Origin: Lysinibacillus_B sp036662795
Lineage (GTDB): Bacteria > Bacillota > Bacilli > Bacillales_A > Planococcaceae
Direction of reading: 5' to 3'
NCBI RefSeq assembly: GCF_036662795.1
Contig: NZ_JBAFWZ010000023.1
Location: 1-56,724, forward strand
Length of the DNA stretch: 56,724 bases
This document shows, piece after piece, positions 40,615-48,954 of this stretch. The notes under the pieces were generated by a model. It did no database searches, had not been told where the DNA came from, and saw nothing but the letters and a program-made list of their open reading frames with translations. The stretch's first letter is position 1. Each line of letters opens with the position of its first letter. Made by a program: the position numbers and the translations under genes.

Positions 40615-41271
40615 ATGAGGAAAGAATTTGTAGTTATTGGTTTAGGGCGATTTGGCGGAAGTATCGTCCGCGAATTGATAGCCCAAGATGCAAACGTGAT
40701 GGCAATTGATTCATCCCCTGATCGAGTGGATGAATTTTCACAAATTGCAACACAAGCGATCGTTGCAGATACAACAGATGAGGCAGTTATAAAATCGCTT
40801 GGCATATGGAATTTTGAGCATGTCATTGTTGCCATTGGTGAGGATATTCAAGCTAGTATACTAACAACACTTATTTTAAAGGAATTAGGCGTTCCGCAAA
40901 TTACGGTAAAAGCACAAAACGATTATCATGAAAAGGTGTTACGCAAAATTGGTGCAGATTTTGTTGTGCATCCTGAGCGAGATATGGGTATTCGGATTGC
41001 TAACAATATGATTTCTAATAATGTCTTAGATTATTTAGAGCTTTCAGATGAACATTCGATTATGGAGATTAAGGCGAATGACCGTCTAGCTGGTCATACG
41101 TTAATGGATTTAGATATTCGTGCGAAATATGGAATTAATATTGTAGGAATCAAGCGTGGAGAGACGATTATGATTTCTCCTGCGGCAGATGATCCGATCC
41201 TACTTGGAGATATTCTGCTTGTCATTGGAGCGGATATTGATATTAATCGATTTGTTAAAAAAGCAATGTAA
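40615..41271 (+). CDS. ktrC: Potassium uptake regulatory subunit KtrC
   Basis: 218 residues: RCK_N Rossmann domain (VVIGLGRFGGSIVREL; IDSSPDRVDEF) and RCK_C (RLAGHTLMDLDIRAKYGINI). KtrC is the peripheral nucleotide-binding gating subunit of the KtrCD K+ channel and, as a known family trait, also binds c-di-AMP. ATG 40615 with CGGAGG is used rather than a longer open frame. KtrD, the membrane partner, is not in the window. Placement before rnjA matches B. subtilis. Confidence 0.92.
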   Translation: MRKEFVVIGLGRFGGSIVRELIAQDANVMAIDSSPDRVDEFSQIATQAIVADTTDEAVIKSLGIWNFEHVIVAIGEDIQASILTTLILKELGVPQITVKAQNDYHEKVLRKIGADFVVHPERDMGIRIANNMISNNVLDYLELSDEHSIMEIKANDRLAGHTLMDLDIRAKYGINIVGIKRGETIMISPAADDPILLGDILLVIGADIDINRFVKKAM

Positions 41272-41276
41272 TAAAA

Positions 41277-41321
41277 AAAGCGGAAGCGTCCCGTTTAGCA
41301 CCGAAACGAAAGCATCTTTCT
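41277..41321 (+). repeat. Dispersed 3'-UTR repeat, copy 2
   Basis: AAGCGGAAGCGTCCCGTTTA followed by GCACCGAAACGAAAGCATCT, starting about 6 bases after the ktrC stop, in sense orientation. It matches copies at 24299-24343 and 44516-44548 (inverted). Confidence 0.65.
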
Positions 41322-41390
41322 GGTTTTCAATCGGGGGGAGCCAGACTCTGCTCAAGCTCCAAAAAATTTATACTTTCTTATACTGATAAA

Positions 41391-41430
41391 AAGCGTTCAC
41401 GAAAGGGGAAATCCCTTCTCATGAACGCTT
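41391..41430. terminator. Terminator between ktrC and rnjA
   Basis: AAGCGTTCA (41391-41399) pairs with TGAACGCTT (41422-41430), with an inner AAGGG/CCCTT pairing. It serves the convergent genes. Confidence 0.85.
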
Positions 41431-41434
41431 CTTT

Positions 41435-43102
41435 TTATACTTCCATAATAATTGGTAGAATCATTGGGCGACGCTTAGTTTTTTCAAATAAGTATGGACC
41501 TAAAACGTCTGTTATTTCATTTTTCAATTCAGTCCATTGTGTAGACTTTTCTTGAATTGTGTTATTTAGGTGATGATTTAACATTTTTTGTGCCTCGTTA
41601 ATCATCGTACCTGATTCACGCATGTAGACAAAACCACGTGAAATAATATCAGGACCTGCAACCATTTTTTGATTCTCCATATCGACACTTACAACGACGA
41701 TTACTAAACCTTCCTCCGAAAGAATACGTCGGTCGCGTAATACGATATTGCCGATGTCACCAATTCCGTTTCCATCAATATAAATATCACCTGATGGGAT
41801 TCGACCAGCTACATGTGCCTCGTTTGCGCTAAGGGCTAATACATCACCGTTTTCCATAACGAATGTATTGTCAAGTGGCACATCACAATCTGAGGCAAGC
41901 TGTGTATGCATTTTTAACATGCGATACTCACCGTGAATTGGCATAAAGAATTTTGGCTTCATTAAGCGTAGCATTAGCTTTTGCTCTTCCTGAGAGCCAT
42001 GTCCAGATGTATGAATATTATTCAGGGAGCCGTGAATAACCTCAGCTCCTGCTCGGAATAATAGGTTAATGATTTTATTTACACTAATTGTGTTACCTGG
42101 GATTGGTGAAGATGAGAATACAACCGTATCACCAGGCTGAATTTGAATTTGACGATGTGTTCCATTAGCGATGCGTGAAAGTGCAGCCATTGGTTCACCT
42201 TGAGAGCCTGTACATAAAATCATAACCTCGTTTGCTGGGAGGCGGTTAATGCTTTGGGCATCCACAAACGTCTCTTTTGGTGCTGTAATATAGCCTAGCT
42301 CACGTCCAATTGTAATCGCATTATCCATCGAGCGACCAAATACAGCAATTTTACGACCATGTGCAGCAGCAGCATCAGTAACCTGCTGTAGACGATGGAT
42401 ATTGGAAGCAAAAGTGGCAAAAATAATACGTCCGTCTACTTTGCGGAAAATATCATTAATACTCTCGCCAACTTTACGTTCAGACATCGTAAAGTTCGGT
42501 ACTTCTGCATTGGTACTATCTGATAACAAGCAAAGTACACCGTCACGACCTATTTCAGCCATTCTAGTTAAGTTTGCCGGTTCACCAACAGGGGTAAAGT
42601 CAAATTTGAAATCTCCTGTATGAACAATATTACCTGGTGGTGTTTTCACGACGATACCAAATGCATCTGGAATACTATGTGTTGTACGGAAGAAGCTCAC
42701 GGAAGTTTTTCGGAACTTAATAATATCTTCTTCTTTAATCTCGATTAGCTTTGTTGAGCGTAATAAACCGTGCTCCTCTAGTTTATTTCGTAAAAGCCCT
42801 AGTGCAAGCTTGCCACCGTAAACAGGGATATTCACTTGACGTAGTAAGTAAGGGATACCACCGATATGGTCTTCGTGTCCGTGCGTAATAAATAATCCTT
42901 TAATTTTGTCGACGTTACGTACTAAATACGTATAGTCAGGAATAACATAGTCAATTCCTAATAAATCATCCTCTGGGAATTTAATTCCAGCATCAATTAA
43001 AATAATCTCATCTTGAAATTGAACCCCGTATGTGTTTTTGCCGATTTCGCCCAGTCCGCCGAGTGCGAATACAGCCGCTTGATCGTTTTTAACGAACTTC
43101 AT
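41435..43102 (-). CDS. rnjA: Ribonuclease J1
   Basis: A 555-residue beta-CASP ribonuclease. The zinc motif HGHEDH (residues 74-79), HTGDFKFD, LSDSTNAEVPNFT and the GSQGEPMAALSRIANG signature define RNase J. It is a 5'-to-3' exoribonuclease and endonuclease central to mRNA turnover and 16S rRNA maturation. It starts six bases after the rpoY stop, so both form an operon, as in B. subtilis ykzG-ykqC. Length equals the B. subtilis protein. Confidence 0.95.
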   Translation of the reverse strand: MKFVKNDQAAVFALGGLGEIGKNTYGVQFQDEIILIDAGIKFPEDDLLGIDYVIPDYTYLVRNVDKIKGLFITHGHEDHIGGIPYLLRQVNIPVYGGKLALGLLRNKLEEHGLLRSTKLIEIKEEDIIKFRKTSVSFFRTTHSIPDAFGIVVKTPPGNIVHTGDFKFDFTPVGEPANLTRMAEIGRDGVLCLLSDSTNAEVPNFTMSERKVGESINDIFRKVDGRIIFATFASNIHRLQQVTDAAAAHGRKIAVFGRSMDNAITIGRELGYITAPKETFVDAQSINRLPANEVMILCTGSQGEPMAALSRIANGTHRQIQIQPGDTVVFSSSPIPGNTISVNKIINLLFRAGAEVIHGSLNNIHTSGHGSQEEQKLMLRLMKPKFFMPIHGEYRMLKMHTQLASDCDVPLDNTFVMENGDVLALSANEAHVAGRIPSGDIYIDGNGIGDIGNIVLRDRRILSEEGLVIVVVSVDMENQKMVAGPDIISRGFVYMRESGTMINEAQKMLNHHLNNTIQEKSTQWTELKNEITDVLGPYLFEKTKRRPMILPIIMEV

Positions 43103-43108
43103 AATCGA

Positions 43109-43318
43109 TTAAGCGTTCTCCACGCGGAAGTTTGGGCTTGCTTGTTCGTACTCAAGGTAATTACCTTCTAAAAGTTGAACAAGTTCAATGTTGTAGTTAC
43201 GGTCTTTTAAATAGTGACGAACTTCACGCTCAGAAGAAGCCTCTAAATAAAGTGTTTTAGTGTTTTCGCGAACTGGAATTTCATTAACATTTTCTTGATA
43301 ATAAACTTTGTAAATCAT
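43109..43318 (-). CDS. rpoY: RNA polymerase epsilon subunit RpoY (YkzG)
   Basis: 69 residues: MIYKVYYQENVNEIPVREN, TKTLYLEASSEREVRHYLKD and FRVENA match the Firmicute epsilon subunit (DUF1447), a small RNA polymerase component. GGAGAGTAACT precedes ATG 43318. It lies immediately upstream of rnjA and links transcription and RNA decay genetically, as in other Bacillales. Confidence 0.93.
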   Translation of the reverse strand: MIYKVYYQENVNEIPVRENTKTLYLEASSEREVRHYLKDRNYNIELVQLLEGNYLEYEQASPNFRVENA

Positions 43319-43509
43319 AGTTACTCTCCTTTAATTACGTACATTATTATTGCATTTAACTTTACACGAATGAGTTGCTATTTAAATACTTATGTAATGA
43401 TTTGTCTGAAAAAGTAGATATAGCAAGCATCGTGAAAAGGGATTGCCCAAAAAAAGCGAAATAAATGCATTTCCTTTATATTATCACGCGACTCCCTTAA
43501 AATAAAGAA

Positions 43510-43534
43510 AAGCCCTTCAATTTATGAAGGGCTT
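43510..43534 (-). terminator. Terminator of the 23-codon ORF
   Basis: AAGCCCTTCA (43510-43519) pairs perfectly with TGAAGGGCTT (43525-43534). On the minus strand TTTCTTTATTTT follows. The stop codon of the small ORF borders the stem. Confidence 0.85.
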
Positions 43535-43604
43535 AGGCAATTGATTTTTTTCCGAGGATGCCATTCAACCGTTTCAACAATTTCTTTTTGAGTCGTTTTA
43601 ACAT
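43533..43604 (-). CDS. Candidate 23-residue cationic amphipathic peptide
   Basis: ATG 43604 to TAA 43533 encodes MLKRLKKKLLKRLNGILGKK then SIA: nine basic and no acidic residues, with leucines placed as in an amphipathic helix. AAGGAG (43619-43614) lies nine bases upstream, a sigma-A promoter (TTTACA-17-TATAAT) lies at 43654-43626 and a terminator begins at the stop codon, so it forms a complete transcription unit. No family is known to me. Possibilities include a membrane-active toxin, an RNA- or ribosome-binding peptide, or a spacer of a regulatory sRNA. Confidence 0.6.
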   Translation of the reverse strand: MLKRLKKKLLKRLNGILGKKSIA

Positions 43605-43625
43605 GGCGCACCACTCCTTACTACT

Positions 43626-43654
43626 ATTATAATGAATTTTCTGAAATTTGTAAA
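43626..43654 (-). promoter_or_regulatory. Sigma-A promoter of the 23-codon ORF
   Basis: TTTACA (43654-43649), 17 bp, TATAAT (43631-43626) on the minus strand. The predicted start is at about 43619, giving a leader of some 15 nt. Confidence 0.7.
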
Positions 43655-43695
43655 GTGTTAGGTGAAAAAATTCAGTTTTGAAAGGACGTATAAAG

Positions 43696-44466
43696 ATGAG
43701 TAAAATATTATTTTTTGATGTAGATGGAACGCTTTATAATGATGACAAAATCTTACCTTCCTCTGCAAAAGAAGCTATTTTCAAAGCTCGTGAGAATGGA
43801 CATGAGATTGCTATTGCAACAGGGCGGGCACCCTTTATGATCGAGTCTCTGCTACAAGAGCTTGAAATTGATACATATGTTACGTTTAACGGGCAATATG
43901 TTGTGTACAAAGGTGAAGTTATTTTTACAGATAGCGTTTCAAACGAGCAGCTTCAAGAAATTATAGCGTTTGGAACGGCACGTAATGAGCCTGTCGTGTT
44001 TCTAAATGAAAAGGAAATGATTGCTTCTACAACCAATGATGCAAAGATTGAGCAAAGCTTAGCGACGCTGCAGTATCCTTATCCTCGAATTGATGAGGTA
44101 TTTTATGAAACTAACGACGTTTATCAAACGCTAATTTTTATGGAAAAAGAGTATGAGGAGCTATATAAACAAACTTTTCCTCAAGTACAGTTTGTGCGCT
44201 GGCATCAGTATTCATGCGATATCCTTCCGAAAGCAGGTTCAAAAGCGAGAGGTATTCAAAAAGTTTTACAGCATATTGGAAAAACAATGGATGATGCGAT
44301 AGCCTTTGGAGATGGACTGAATGATCTTGAGATGCTCCAGGAGGTCGGTTTAGGTGTGGCGATGGGGAATGGCCACGATAAAGTTAAAGAAGTAGCCGAT
44401 ATTATTGCACCACATGTGGATGAGGATGGAATTAAAGGGGTAATGGAACAATTAAAGTTAATTTAG
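43696..44466 (+). CDS. ykrA: Cof-type HAD phosphatase YkrA
   Basis: 256 residues: HAD motif I FFDVDGTLY at residues 5-13, motif II IATGRAP, C2-type cap, and motif IV FGDGLNDLEML. It matches the Cof subfamily of sugar- or nucleotide-phosphate phosphatases. GAAAGGACG precedes ATG 43696, preferred to an earlier open frame. Its place between rpoY and def equals B. subtilis ykrA, so the symbol is used by synteny. The substrate is unknown. Confidence 0.85.
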   Translation: MSKILFFDVDGTLYNDDKILPSSAKEAIFKARENGHEIAIATGRAPFMIESLLQELEIDTYVTFNGQYVVYKGEVIFTDSVSNEQLQEIIAFGTARNEPVVFLNEKEMIASTTNDAKIEQSLATLQYPYPRIDEVFYETNDVYQTLIFMEKEYEELYKQTFPQVQFVRWHQYSCDILPKAGSKARGIQKVLQHIGKTMDDAIAFGDGLNDLEMLQEVGLGVAMGNGHDKVKEVADIIAPHVDEDGIKGVMEQLKLI

Positions 44467-44471
44467 TGCTG

Positions 44472-44516
44472 AAAAAAGCGTTCGAAACCTCAATTGAGTT
44501 TCGATCGCTTTTTTTA
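44472..44516. terminator. Terminator between ykrA and def
   Basis: AAAAAAGCG then TTCGAAAC pair with GTTTCGA then CGCTTTTTT around a CTCAATTGA loop. Suitable for both convergent genes. Confidence 0.8.
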
Positions 44517-44548
44517 GCGCTTGTCAGGGCTAAACGAGACGCTTCAGC
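44516..44548 (-). repeat. Dispersed 3'-UTR repeat, copy 3
   Basis: On the minus strand GCTGAAGCGTCTCGTTTAGC followed by CCTGACAAGCGCT, beginning about 9 bases after the def stop in sense orientation. It matches copy 2 over about 26 positions. Confidence 0.6.
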
Positions 44549-44556
44549 TTTCTAAT

Positions 44557-45099
44557 CTATTCACGATCAAAAGGTGTGGCGTTTGGAATGGGGCCAAACG
44601 GATCTTTTTCATTAATACGGTCATAAAACATTATGCCATTTAAATGGTCTAGCTCATGCTGGAAGGCGATGGATGTTAACCCCGTTAGGCGTAATTTTTG
44701 TTCCTCGCCATCTACATTCATAAATTTAACAGTAATTCGTGCATAACGTGGTACATAGCCTGGGACATTTCGGTCAACAGAAAGACATCCTTCTCCAGAT
44801 GATAAATACGTCATTTCAACAGAGTGGCTAACAATTTTAGGATTGATTGCTACAAAGCTATAGTCTTCTACACATAGCGCAAACATACGCTTTAAGCTAT
44901 TTACTTGATTTGCAGCTAACCCAATCCCACCTCGTAGGTCGTATTTTTCTGCAATTTCAGGATTTTGACTGTTAATTAAGTATTGCAGCATATCATCTGC
45001 TAATTGACGATCCTCTTTTGTGAGGGGGAATGTTACTTCCTCCGCTCGTTTTCGTAATGTTTCGTGTCCTTCACGAATTATATGTTCCATTAAAATCAT
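44557..45099 (-). CDS. def: Peptide deformylase
   Basis: 180 residues with the three deformylase motifs: GIGLAANQ (motif I), EGCLSVD (motif II) and QHELDH (motif III), whose Cys and two His bind the metal. It removes the formyl group from nascent N-terminal fMet. ATG 45099 has AAAGGAAG upstream; a second ATG three codons on is also possible. It resembles the B. subtilis second deformylase (DefB/YkrB), and the location matches. Confidence 0.93.
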   Translation of the reverse strand: MILMEHIIREGHETLRKRAEEVTFPLTKEDRQLADDMLQYLINSQNPEIAEKYDLRGGIGLAANQVNSLKRMFALCVEDYSFVAINPKIVSHSVEMTYLSSGEGCLSVDRNVPGYVPRYARITVKFMNVDGEEQKLRLTGLTSIAFQHELDHLNGIMFYDRINEKDPFGPIPNATPFDRE

Positions 45100-45381
45100 T
45101 TGAAACTTCCTTTCGCAATCTACTTATATATTTTAGTATACATGACATGGAATGTGCTTCAATAAAAAACTGTATTCTTTAAAACAATTTCGAAAAATGA
45201 GTTGAAAAATGTTAGAACAAGGGAAGAATACAATCGGAAGAGTTTAAGGAAGGATGTTATTAGGGTGAAAGTATTTTAACACGAAAAAAGGTGTCTATTA
45301 TAGTACAGGGTTTCTTTTGATGTATAACAGTTGTAGAAAATGCATTGCCGTTGCAATGAGTAAAAAAACGGGTTTTCCACG

Positions 45382-45421
45382 ATAATCAATGATTGACCGA
45401 TGTAATTTTATTGATTATACT
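45382..45421 (+). promoter_or_regulatory. pdh operon promoter within an inverted repeat
   Basis: TTGACC (45393-45398), 17 bp, TATACT (45416-45421). ATAATCAAT (45382-45390) and ATTGATTAT (45410-45418) are perfect inverted 9-mers flanking the -35 and reaching into the -10. The predicted start is near 45428. Confidence 0.7.
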
Positions 45422-45490
45422 CAATATAAGAATTTGTTGTACTAATATTTTTGTTATTCAAAATAATACAGATGAAGGGGAGAATAGATT

Positions 45491-46606
45491 ATGGGAGAGA
45501 AAATGACAAATGGATTCCATCCGACTAAAACATTAAATGAAATTGAAGAGAAATTTCAGATGTTCCAAATATTAAATGAAGATGGGGAAGTAGTGAATGA
45601 GGAAGCAAACCCTAACCTATCTGACGAAGAGCTTGTAGAGCTAATGAGCCGTATGATTTATGTTCGTATTTTAGATCAACGCTCGATTTCACTTAACCGC
45701 CAAGGACGTCTTGGCTTCTATGCACCAACTGCTGGTCAAGAGGCTTCTCAGCTTGCATCACATTACGCGCTTGAAAAAGAAGACTGGATTCTACCAGGCT
45801 ATCGCGATGTTCCGCAAATTGTTATGCACGGTCTACCTTTATGGAAGGCCTTCCTATTCAGCAGAGGTCACTTTATTGGTAACCAAATTCCTGAAGGAGT
45901 AAATGTCTATCCGCCACAAATTATTATCGGTGCTCAATATATTCAAGCAGCAGGTGTAGCACTTGGCATACAAAAACGTGGACAAAAGGCTGTAGCTGTT
46001 ACGTATACAGGTGATGGAGGCTCATCTCAAGGTGACTTCTATGAGGGCATTAACTTTGCAGGTGCAATGAAGACACCCGCAATCTTTTTCATTCAAAATA
46101 ACCAATTTGCGATTTCAACACCGCGTGAGCTACAAACAGCAGCAAAAACGCTTGCACAAAAAGGGGTAGCAGCAGGTATTCCAAGTATTCTAGTAGATGG
46201 TATGGACCCACTTGCTGTTTATAAAGTAACAAAGGATGCTCGTGAACGCGCAATTAACGGAGAGGGCCCAACTCTAATCGAAACGATGACATACCGATAT
46301 GGTCCTCATACGATGGCAGGGGATGACCCAACTCGTTACCGTACGGGCGATCTTGATACGGAGTGGGGAGCAAAGGATCCGATTGTGCGCTTCCGTAAAT
46401 ATCTAGAGGCGAAGGGATTATGGTCGCTAGAGAAGGAAGAAGAAGTGATTGAACGAGCGAAAGAGGATATTAAAGAGGCTATCAAAAAGGCAGATGAAGC
46501 ACCAAAGCAAAAAGTATCAGAATTAATTGAGAACATGTATAGAGGTGATCTGCCTGGAAACCTGCAAGAGCAATTAGCAATCTACAAAGAGAAGGAGTCG
46601 AAGTAA
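45491..46606 (+). CDS. pdhA: Pyruvate dehydrogenase E1 component, alpha subunit
   Basis: 371 residues. The thiamine diphosphate motif GDGGSSQGDFYEGINFAG (near 174) with downstream NNQFAIS, and the phosphorylation-loop-like YRYGPHTMAGDDPTRYR segment, are standard E1-alpha. It decarboxylates pyruvate with PdhB. AAGGGGAG precedes ATG 45491; an alternative ATG is four codons on. It is the first of four genes; the promoter is at 45393-45421. Confidence 0.96.
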   Translation: MGEKMTNGFHPTKTLNEIEEKFQMFQILNEDGEVVNEEANPNLSDEELVELMSRMIYVRILDQRSISLNRQGRLGFYAPTAGQEASQLASHYALEKEDWILPGYRDVPQIVMHGLPLWKAFLFSRGHFIGNQIPEGVNVYPPQIIIGAQYIQAAGVALGIQKRGQKAVAVTYTGDGGSSQGDFYEGINFAGAMKTPAIFFIQNNQFAISTPRELQTAAKTLAQKGVAAGIPSILVDGMDPLAVYKVTKDARERAINGEGPTLIETMTYRYGPHTMAGDDPTRYRTGDLDTEWGAKDPIVRFRKYLEAKGLWSLEKEEEVIERAKEDIKEAIKKADEAPKQKVSELIENMYRGDLPGNLQEQLAIYKEKESK

Positions 46607-46608
46607 CT

Positions 46609-47586
46609 ATGGCACAAATGACGATGATTCAAGCAATTACAGATGCACTTCGTTGTGAATTAAAAGATGACGAAAACGTATTAGTATTTGGTGAGGATGT
46701 TGGGGTAAATGGAGGCGTATTCCGTGCAACTGAAGGTCTTCAAAAAGAGTTTGGCAAGGACCGAGTATTTGATACGCCACTTGCTGAGTCAGGTATAGGT
46801 GGGCTAGCAGTTGGTTTATCGCTAACAGGATACCGCCCAGTCCCTGAAATTCAGTTCTTCGGCTTCGTTTTTGAAGTGTTTGACTCGATTGCTGGTCAAA
46901 TGGCTCGTACTCATTATCGTACAGGTGGCACATACAACATGCCGGTGACAATCCGTTCACCATTTGGTGGCGGTGTACACACGCCAGAGATGCATTCGGA
47001 TTCATTAGAGGGCTTAATGGCTCAAACACCAGGCTTAAAGGTTGTTATCCCATCAACGCCATATGATGCGAAAGGGCTACTAATTTCATCGATTCGTGAT
47101 AATGATCCAGTTATCTTTTTAGAGCATTTAAAGCTTTATCGTTCATTCCGTGAAGAGGTACCAGAGGAGTCGTACACTGTGCCAATTGGAAACGCAGCTG
47201 TAAAGCGTGAGGGGAAAGATTTATCCATTATCGCTTACGGTTTAATGGTACATGAAAGCTTAAAGGCAGCAGAGGAGCTTGAAAAAGAAGGCTATTCTGT
47301 AGAAGTGATAGACTTACGTACAATCCAGCCATTAGATATCGAAACAATTATTGCATCTGTTGAAAAAACTGGGCGTGCAATCGTCGTGCAAGAAGCACAA
47401 AAACAAGCTGGTATCGCAGCGAACGTTGTAGCGGAAATTACAGAGCGTGCGATTTTAAGCTTAGAGGCACCTGTTCTTCGAGTAGCAGCACCAGATACAG
47501 TGTACTCATTCCCACAAGCTGAAGGGGTTTGGCTACCGAACTACAAAGATGTAATGGAAACAGCGAAAAAAGTTTTAACATTCTAA
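46609..47586 (+). CDS. pdhB: Pyruvate dehydrogenase E1 component, beta subunit
   Basis: 325 residues with VFGEDVGVNGGVFRATEGL, DTPLAESGIGGLAVGLS and RSPFGGGVHTPEMHSDSLEG, the E1-beta landmarks contributing to the ThDP pocket. It starts two bases after pdhA, with AAGGAG in the end of that gene. Together they form the alpha2beta2 E1. Confidence 0.96.
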   Translation: MAQMTMIQAITDALRCELKDDENVLVFGEDVGVNGGVFRATEGLQKEFGKDRVFDTPLAESGIGGLAVGLSLTGYRPVPEIQFFGFVFEVFDSIAGQMARTHYRTGGTYNMPVTIRSPFGGGVHTPEMHSDSLEGLMAQTPGLKVVIPSTPYDAKGLLISSIRDNDPVIFLEHLKLYRSFREEVPEESYTVPIGNAAVKREGKDLSIIAYGLMVHESLKAAEELEKEGYSVEVIDLRTIQPLDIETIIASVEKTGRAIVVQEAQKQAGIAANVVAEITERAILSLEAPVLRVAAPDTVYSFPQAEGVWLPNYKDVMETAKKVLTF

Positions 47587-47605
47587 TTTGAAGAGGGTGA
47601 AAGTA

Positions 47606-48949
47606 ATGGCATTTAATTTCCGTTTACCAGATATCGGGGAAGGTATCCATGAAGGCGAAATCGTAAAGTGGTTCGTAAAGCCGGGCGATACAATTAAAGA
47701 AGATGATATTCTATGTGAAGTTCAAAATGATAAGGCGGTTGTAGAAATTCCGTCTCCAGTCGATGGAACGGTTGAAGAAATTTTAGTAGCTGAAGGAACA
47801 GTAGCGGTAGTAGGTGATGTGTTAATTCGTTTTGACGCACCTGGCTACGAGGACTTAAAGCTAAAGGGTGACGAGCACGCTGAAGCACAAACGGAGGCAC
47901 AGGTGCAGGCAACTGCTGAAAAGGGGCAGAGCATTGAGAAGGAAGAAACACCAAAGGCTTCTGAAAAGACAGCAGCTCAACCTGAAAAAGTAGCGGTGGA
48001 AGAAACAGATGCTACAAAGCGTATTATTGCGATGCCATCTGTACGAAAATTTGCACGCGAAAACAATGTAGATATCCGTCAAGTAGCGGGCTCAGGAAAA
48101 AATGGGCGTATTTTAAAAGAGGATATCGAGAGCTTTATGAATGGGGGCGCGGGAGTTTCAGAAGAGCCAGTGCTTGCTCAAGCTAGTTCGGCTGAACAAG
48201 GAGAAGCAGCGCCGAAAGCAGTACAGCCAATTAACCTTGAGGGCGAATTCCCAGAAACACGCGAAAAAATGTCTGGTATCCGTAAGGCAATTGCAAAGGC
48301 AATGGTTCACTCGAAGCAAACTGCACCACATGTTACATTAATGGACGAAGTAGATGTAACGGCACTTGTAGCTCACCGAAAGCGATTTAAGGATATTGCA
48401 GGAGAAAAAGGCATTAAATTAACATACTTACCATATGTAGTGAAGGCGCTTGTTTCAACATTACGTGAATTCCCTGAGTTTAACCGCTCATTTGACGATG
48501 CATCGCAGGAAATCATTCAAAAACATTATTATAATATCGGGATTGCCGCAGATACTGAAAAAGGTTTACTTGTTCCAGTAATTAAACATGCAGATCGCAA
48601 ATCAGTATTTGGGATCTCTTCGGAAGTCAACGAGCTAGCAGTGAAAGCACGAGAAGGCAAGCTTACTCCAAATGAAATGAAGGGCGGCTCGATGTCAATT
48701 ACAAACATCGGATCGGCTGGTGGACAATGGTTTACACCGGTAATTAACCATCCTGAAGTTGCAATTTTGGGAATTGGGCGAATTTCTGAAAAACCAATAA
48801 TAAAAAATGGTGAAATTATAGCTGCACCTGTGTTAGCATTATCATTGAGCTTTGACCATCGAATGATCGATGGAGCCACTGCGCAAAATGCATTAAATCA
48901 CTTAAAGCGTTTGCTAAGTGAACCAGAACTTTTATTAATGGAGGCGTAA
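47606..48949 (+). CDS. pdhC: Dihydrolipoyllysine-residue acetyltransferase (PDH E2)
   Basis: 447 residues: one lipoyl domain (lysine in EVQNDKAVVEIPSP), an Ala/Glu-rich linker, a peripheral-subunit-binding domain (ATKRIIAMPSVRKFARENNV) and the catalytic domain with SFDHRMIDGA near the end. The 24-mer or 60-mer core carries E1 and E3. ATG 47606 follows AGAGGGTGA; an upstream TTG in frame was not used. It lies in the pdhABCD operon. Confidence 0.95.
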   Translation: MAFNFRLPDIGEGIHEGEIVKWFVKPGDTIKEDDILCEVQNDKAVVEIPSPVDGTVEEILVAEGTVAVVGDVLIRFDAPGYEDLKLKGDEHAEAQTEAQVQATAEKGQSIEKEETPKASEKTAAQPEKVAVEETDATKRIIAMPSVRKFARENNVDIRQVAGSGKNGRILKEDIESFMNGGAGVSEEPVLAQASSAEQGEAAPKAVQPINLEGEFPETREKMSGIRKAIAKAMVHSKQTAPHVTLMDEVDVTALVAHRKRFKDIAGEKGIKLTYLPYVVKALVSTLREFPEFNRSFDDASQEIIQKHYYNIGIAADTEKGLLVPVIKHADRKSVFGISSEVNELAVKAREGKLTPNEMKGGSMSITNIGSAGGQWFTPVINHPEVAILGIGRISEKPIIKNGEIIAAPVLALSLSFDHRMIDGATAQNALNHLKRLLSEPELLLMEA

Positions 48950-48954
48950 TAATA

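Noticed and set aside
44557..45099. Loss of the motif I proline in peptide deformylase (GLAANQ)
   Set aside because: That position is variable in the family consensus; metal ligands are all present.
48529..48879. Antisense frame of 116 codons inside pdhC
   Set aside because: A shadow of a conserved coding sequence with no SD and no homology.
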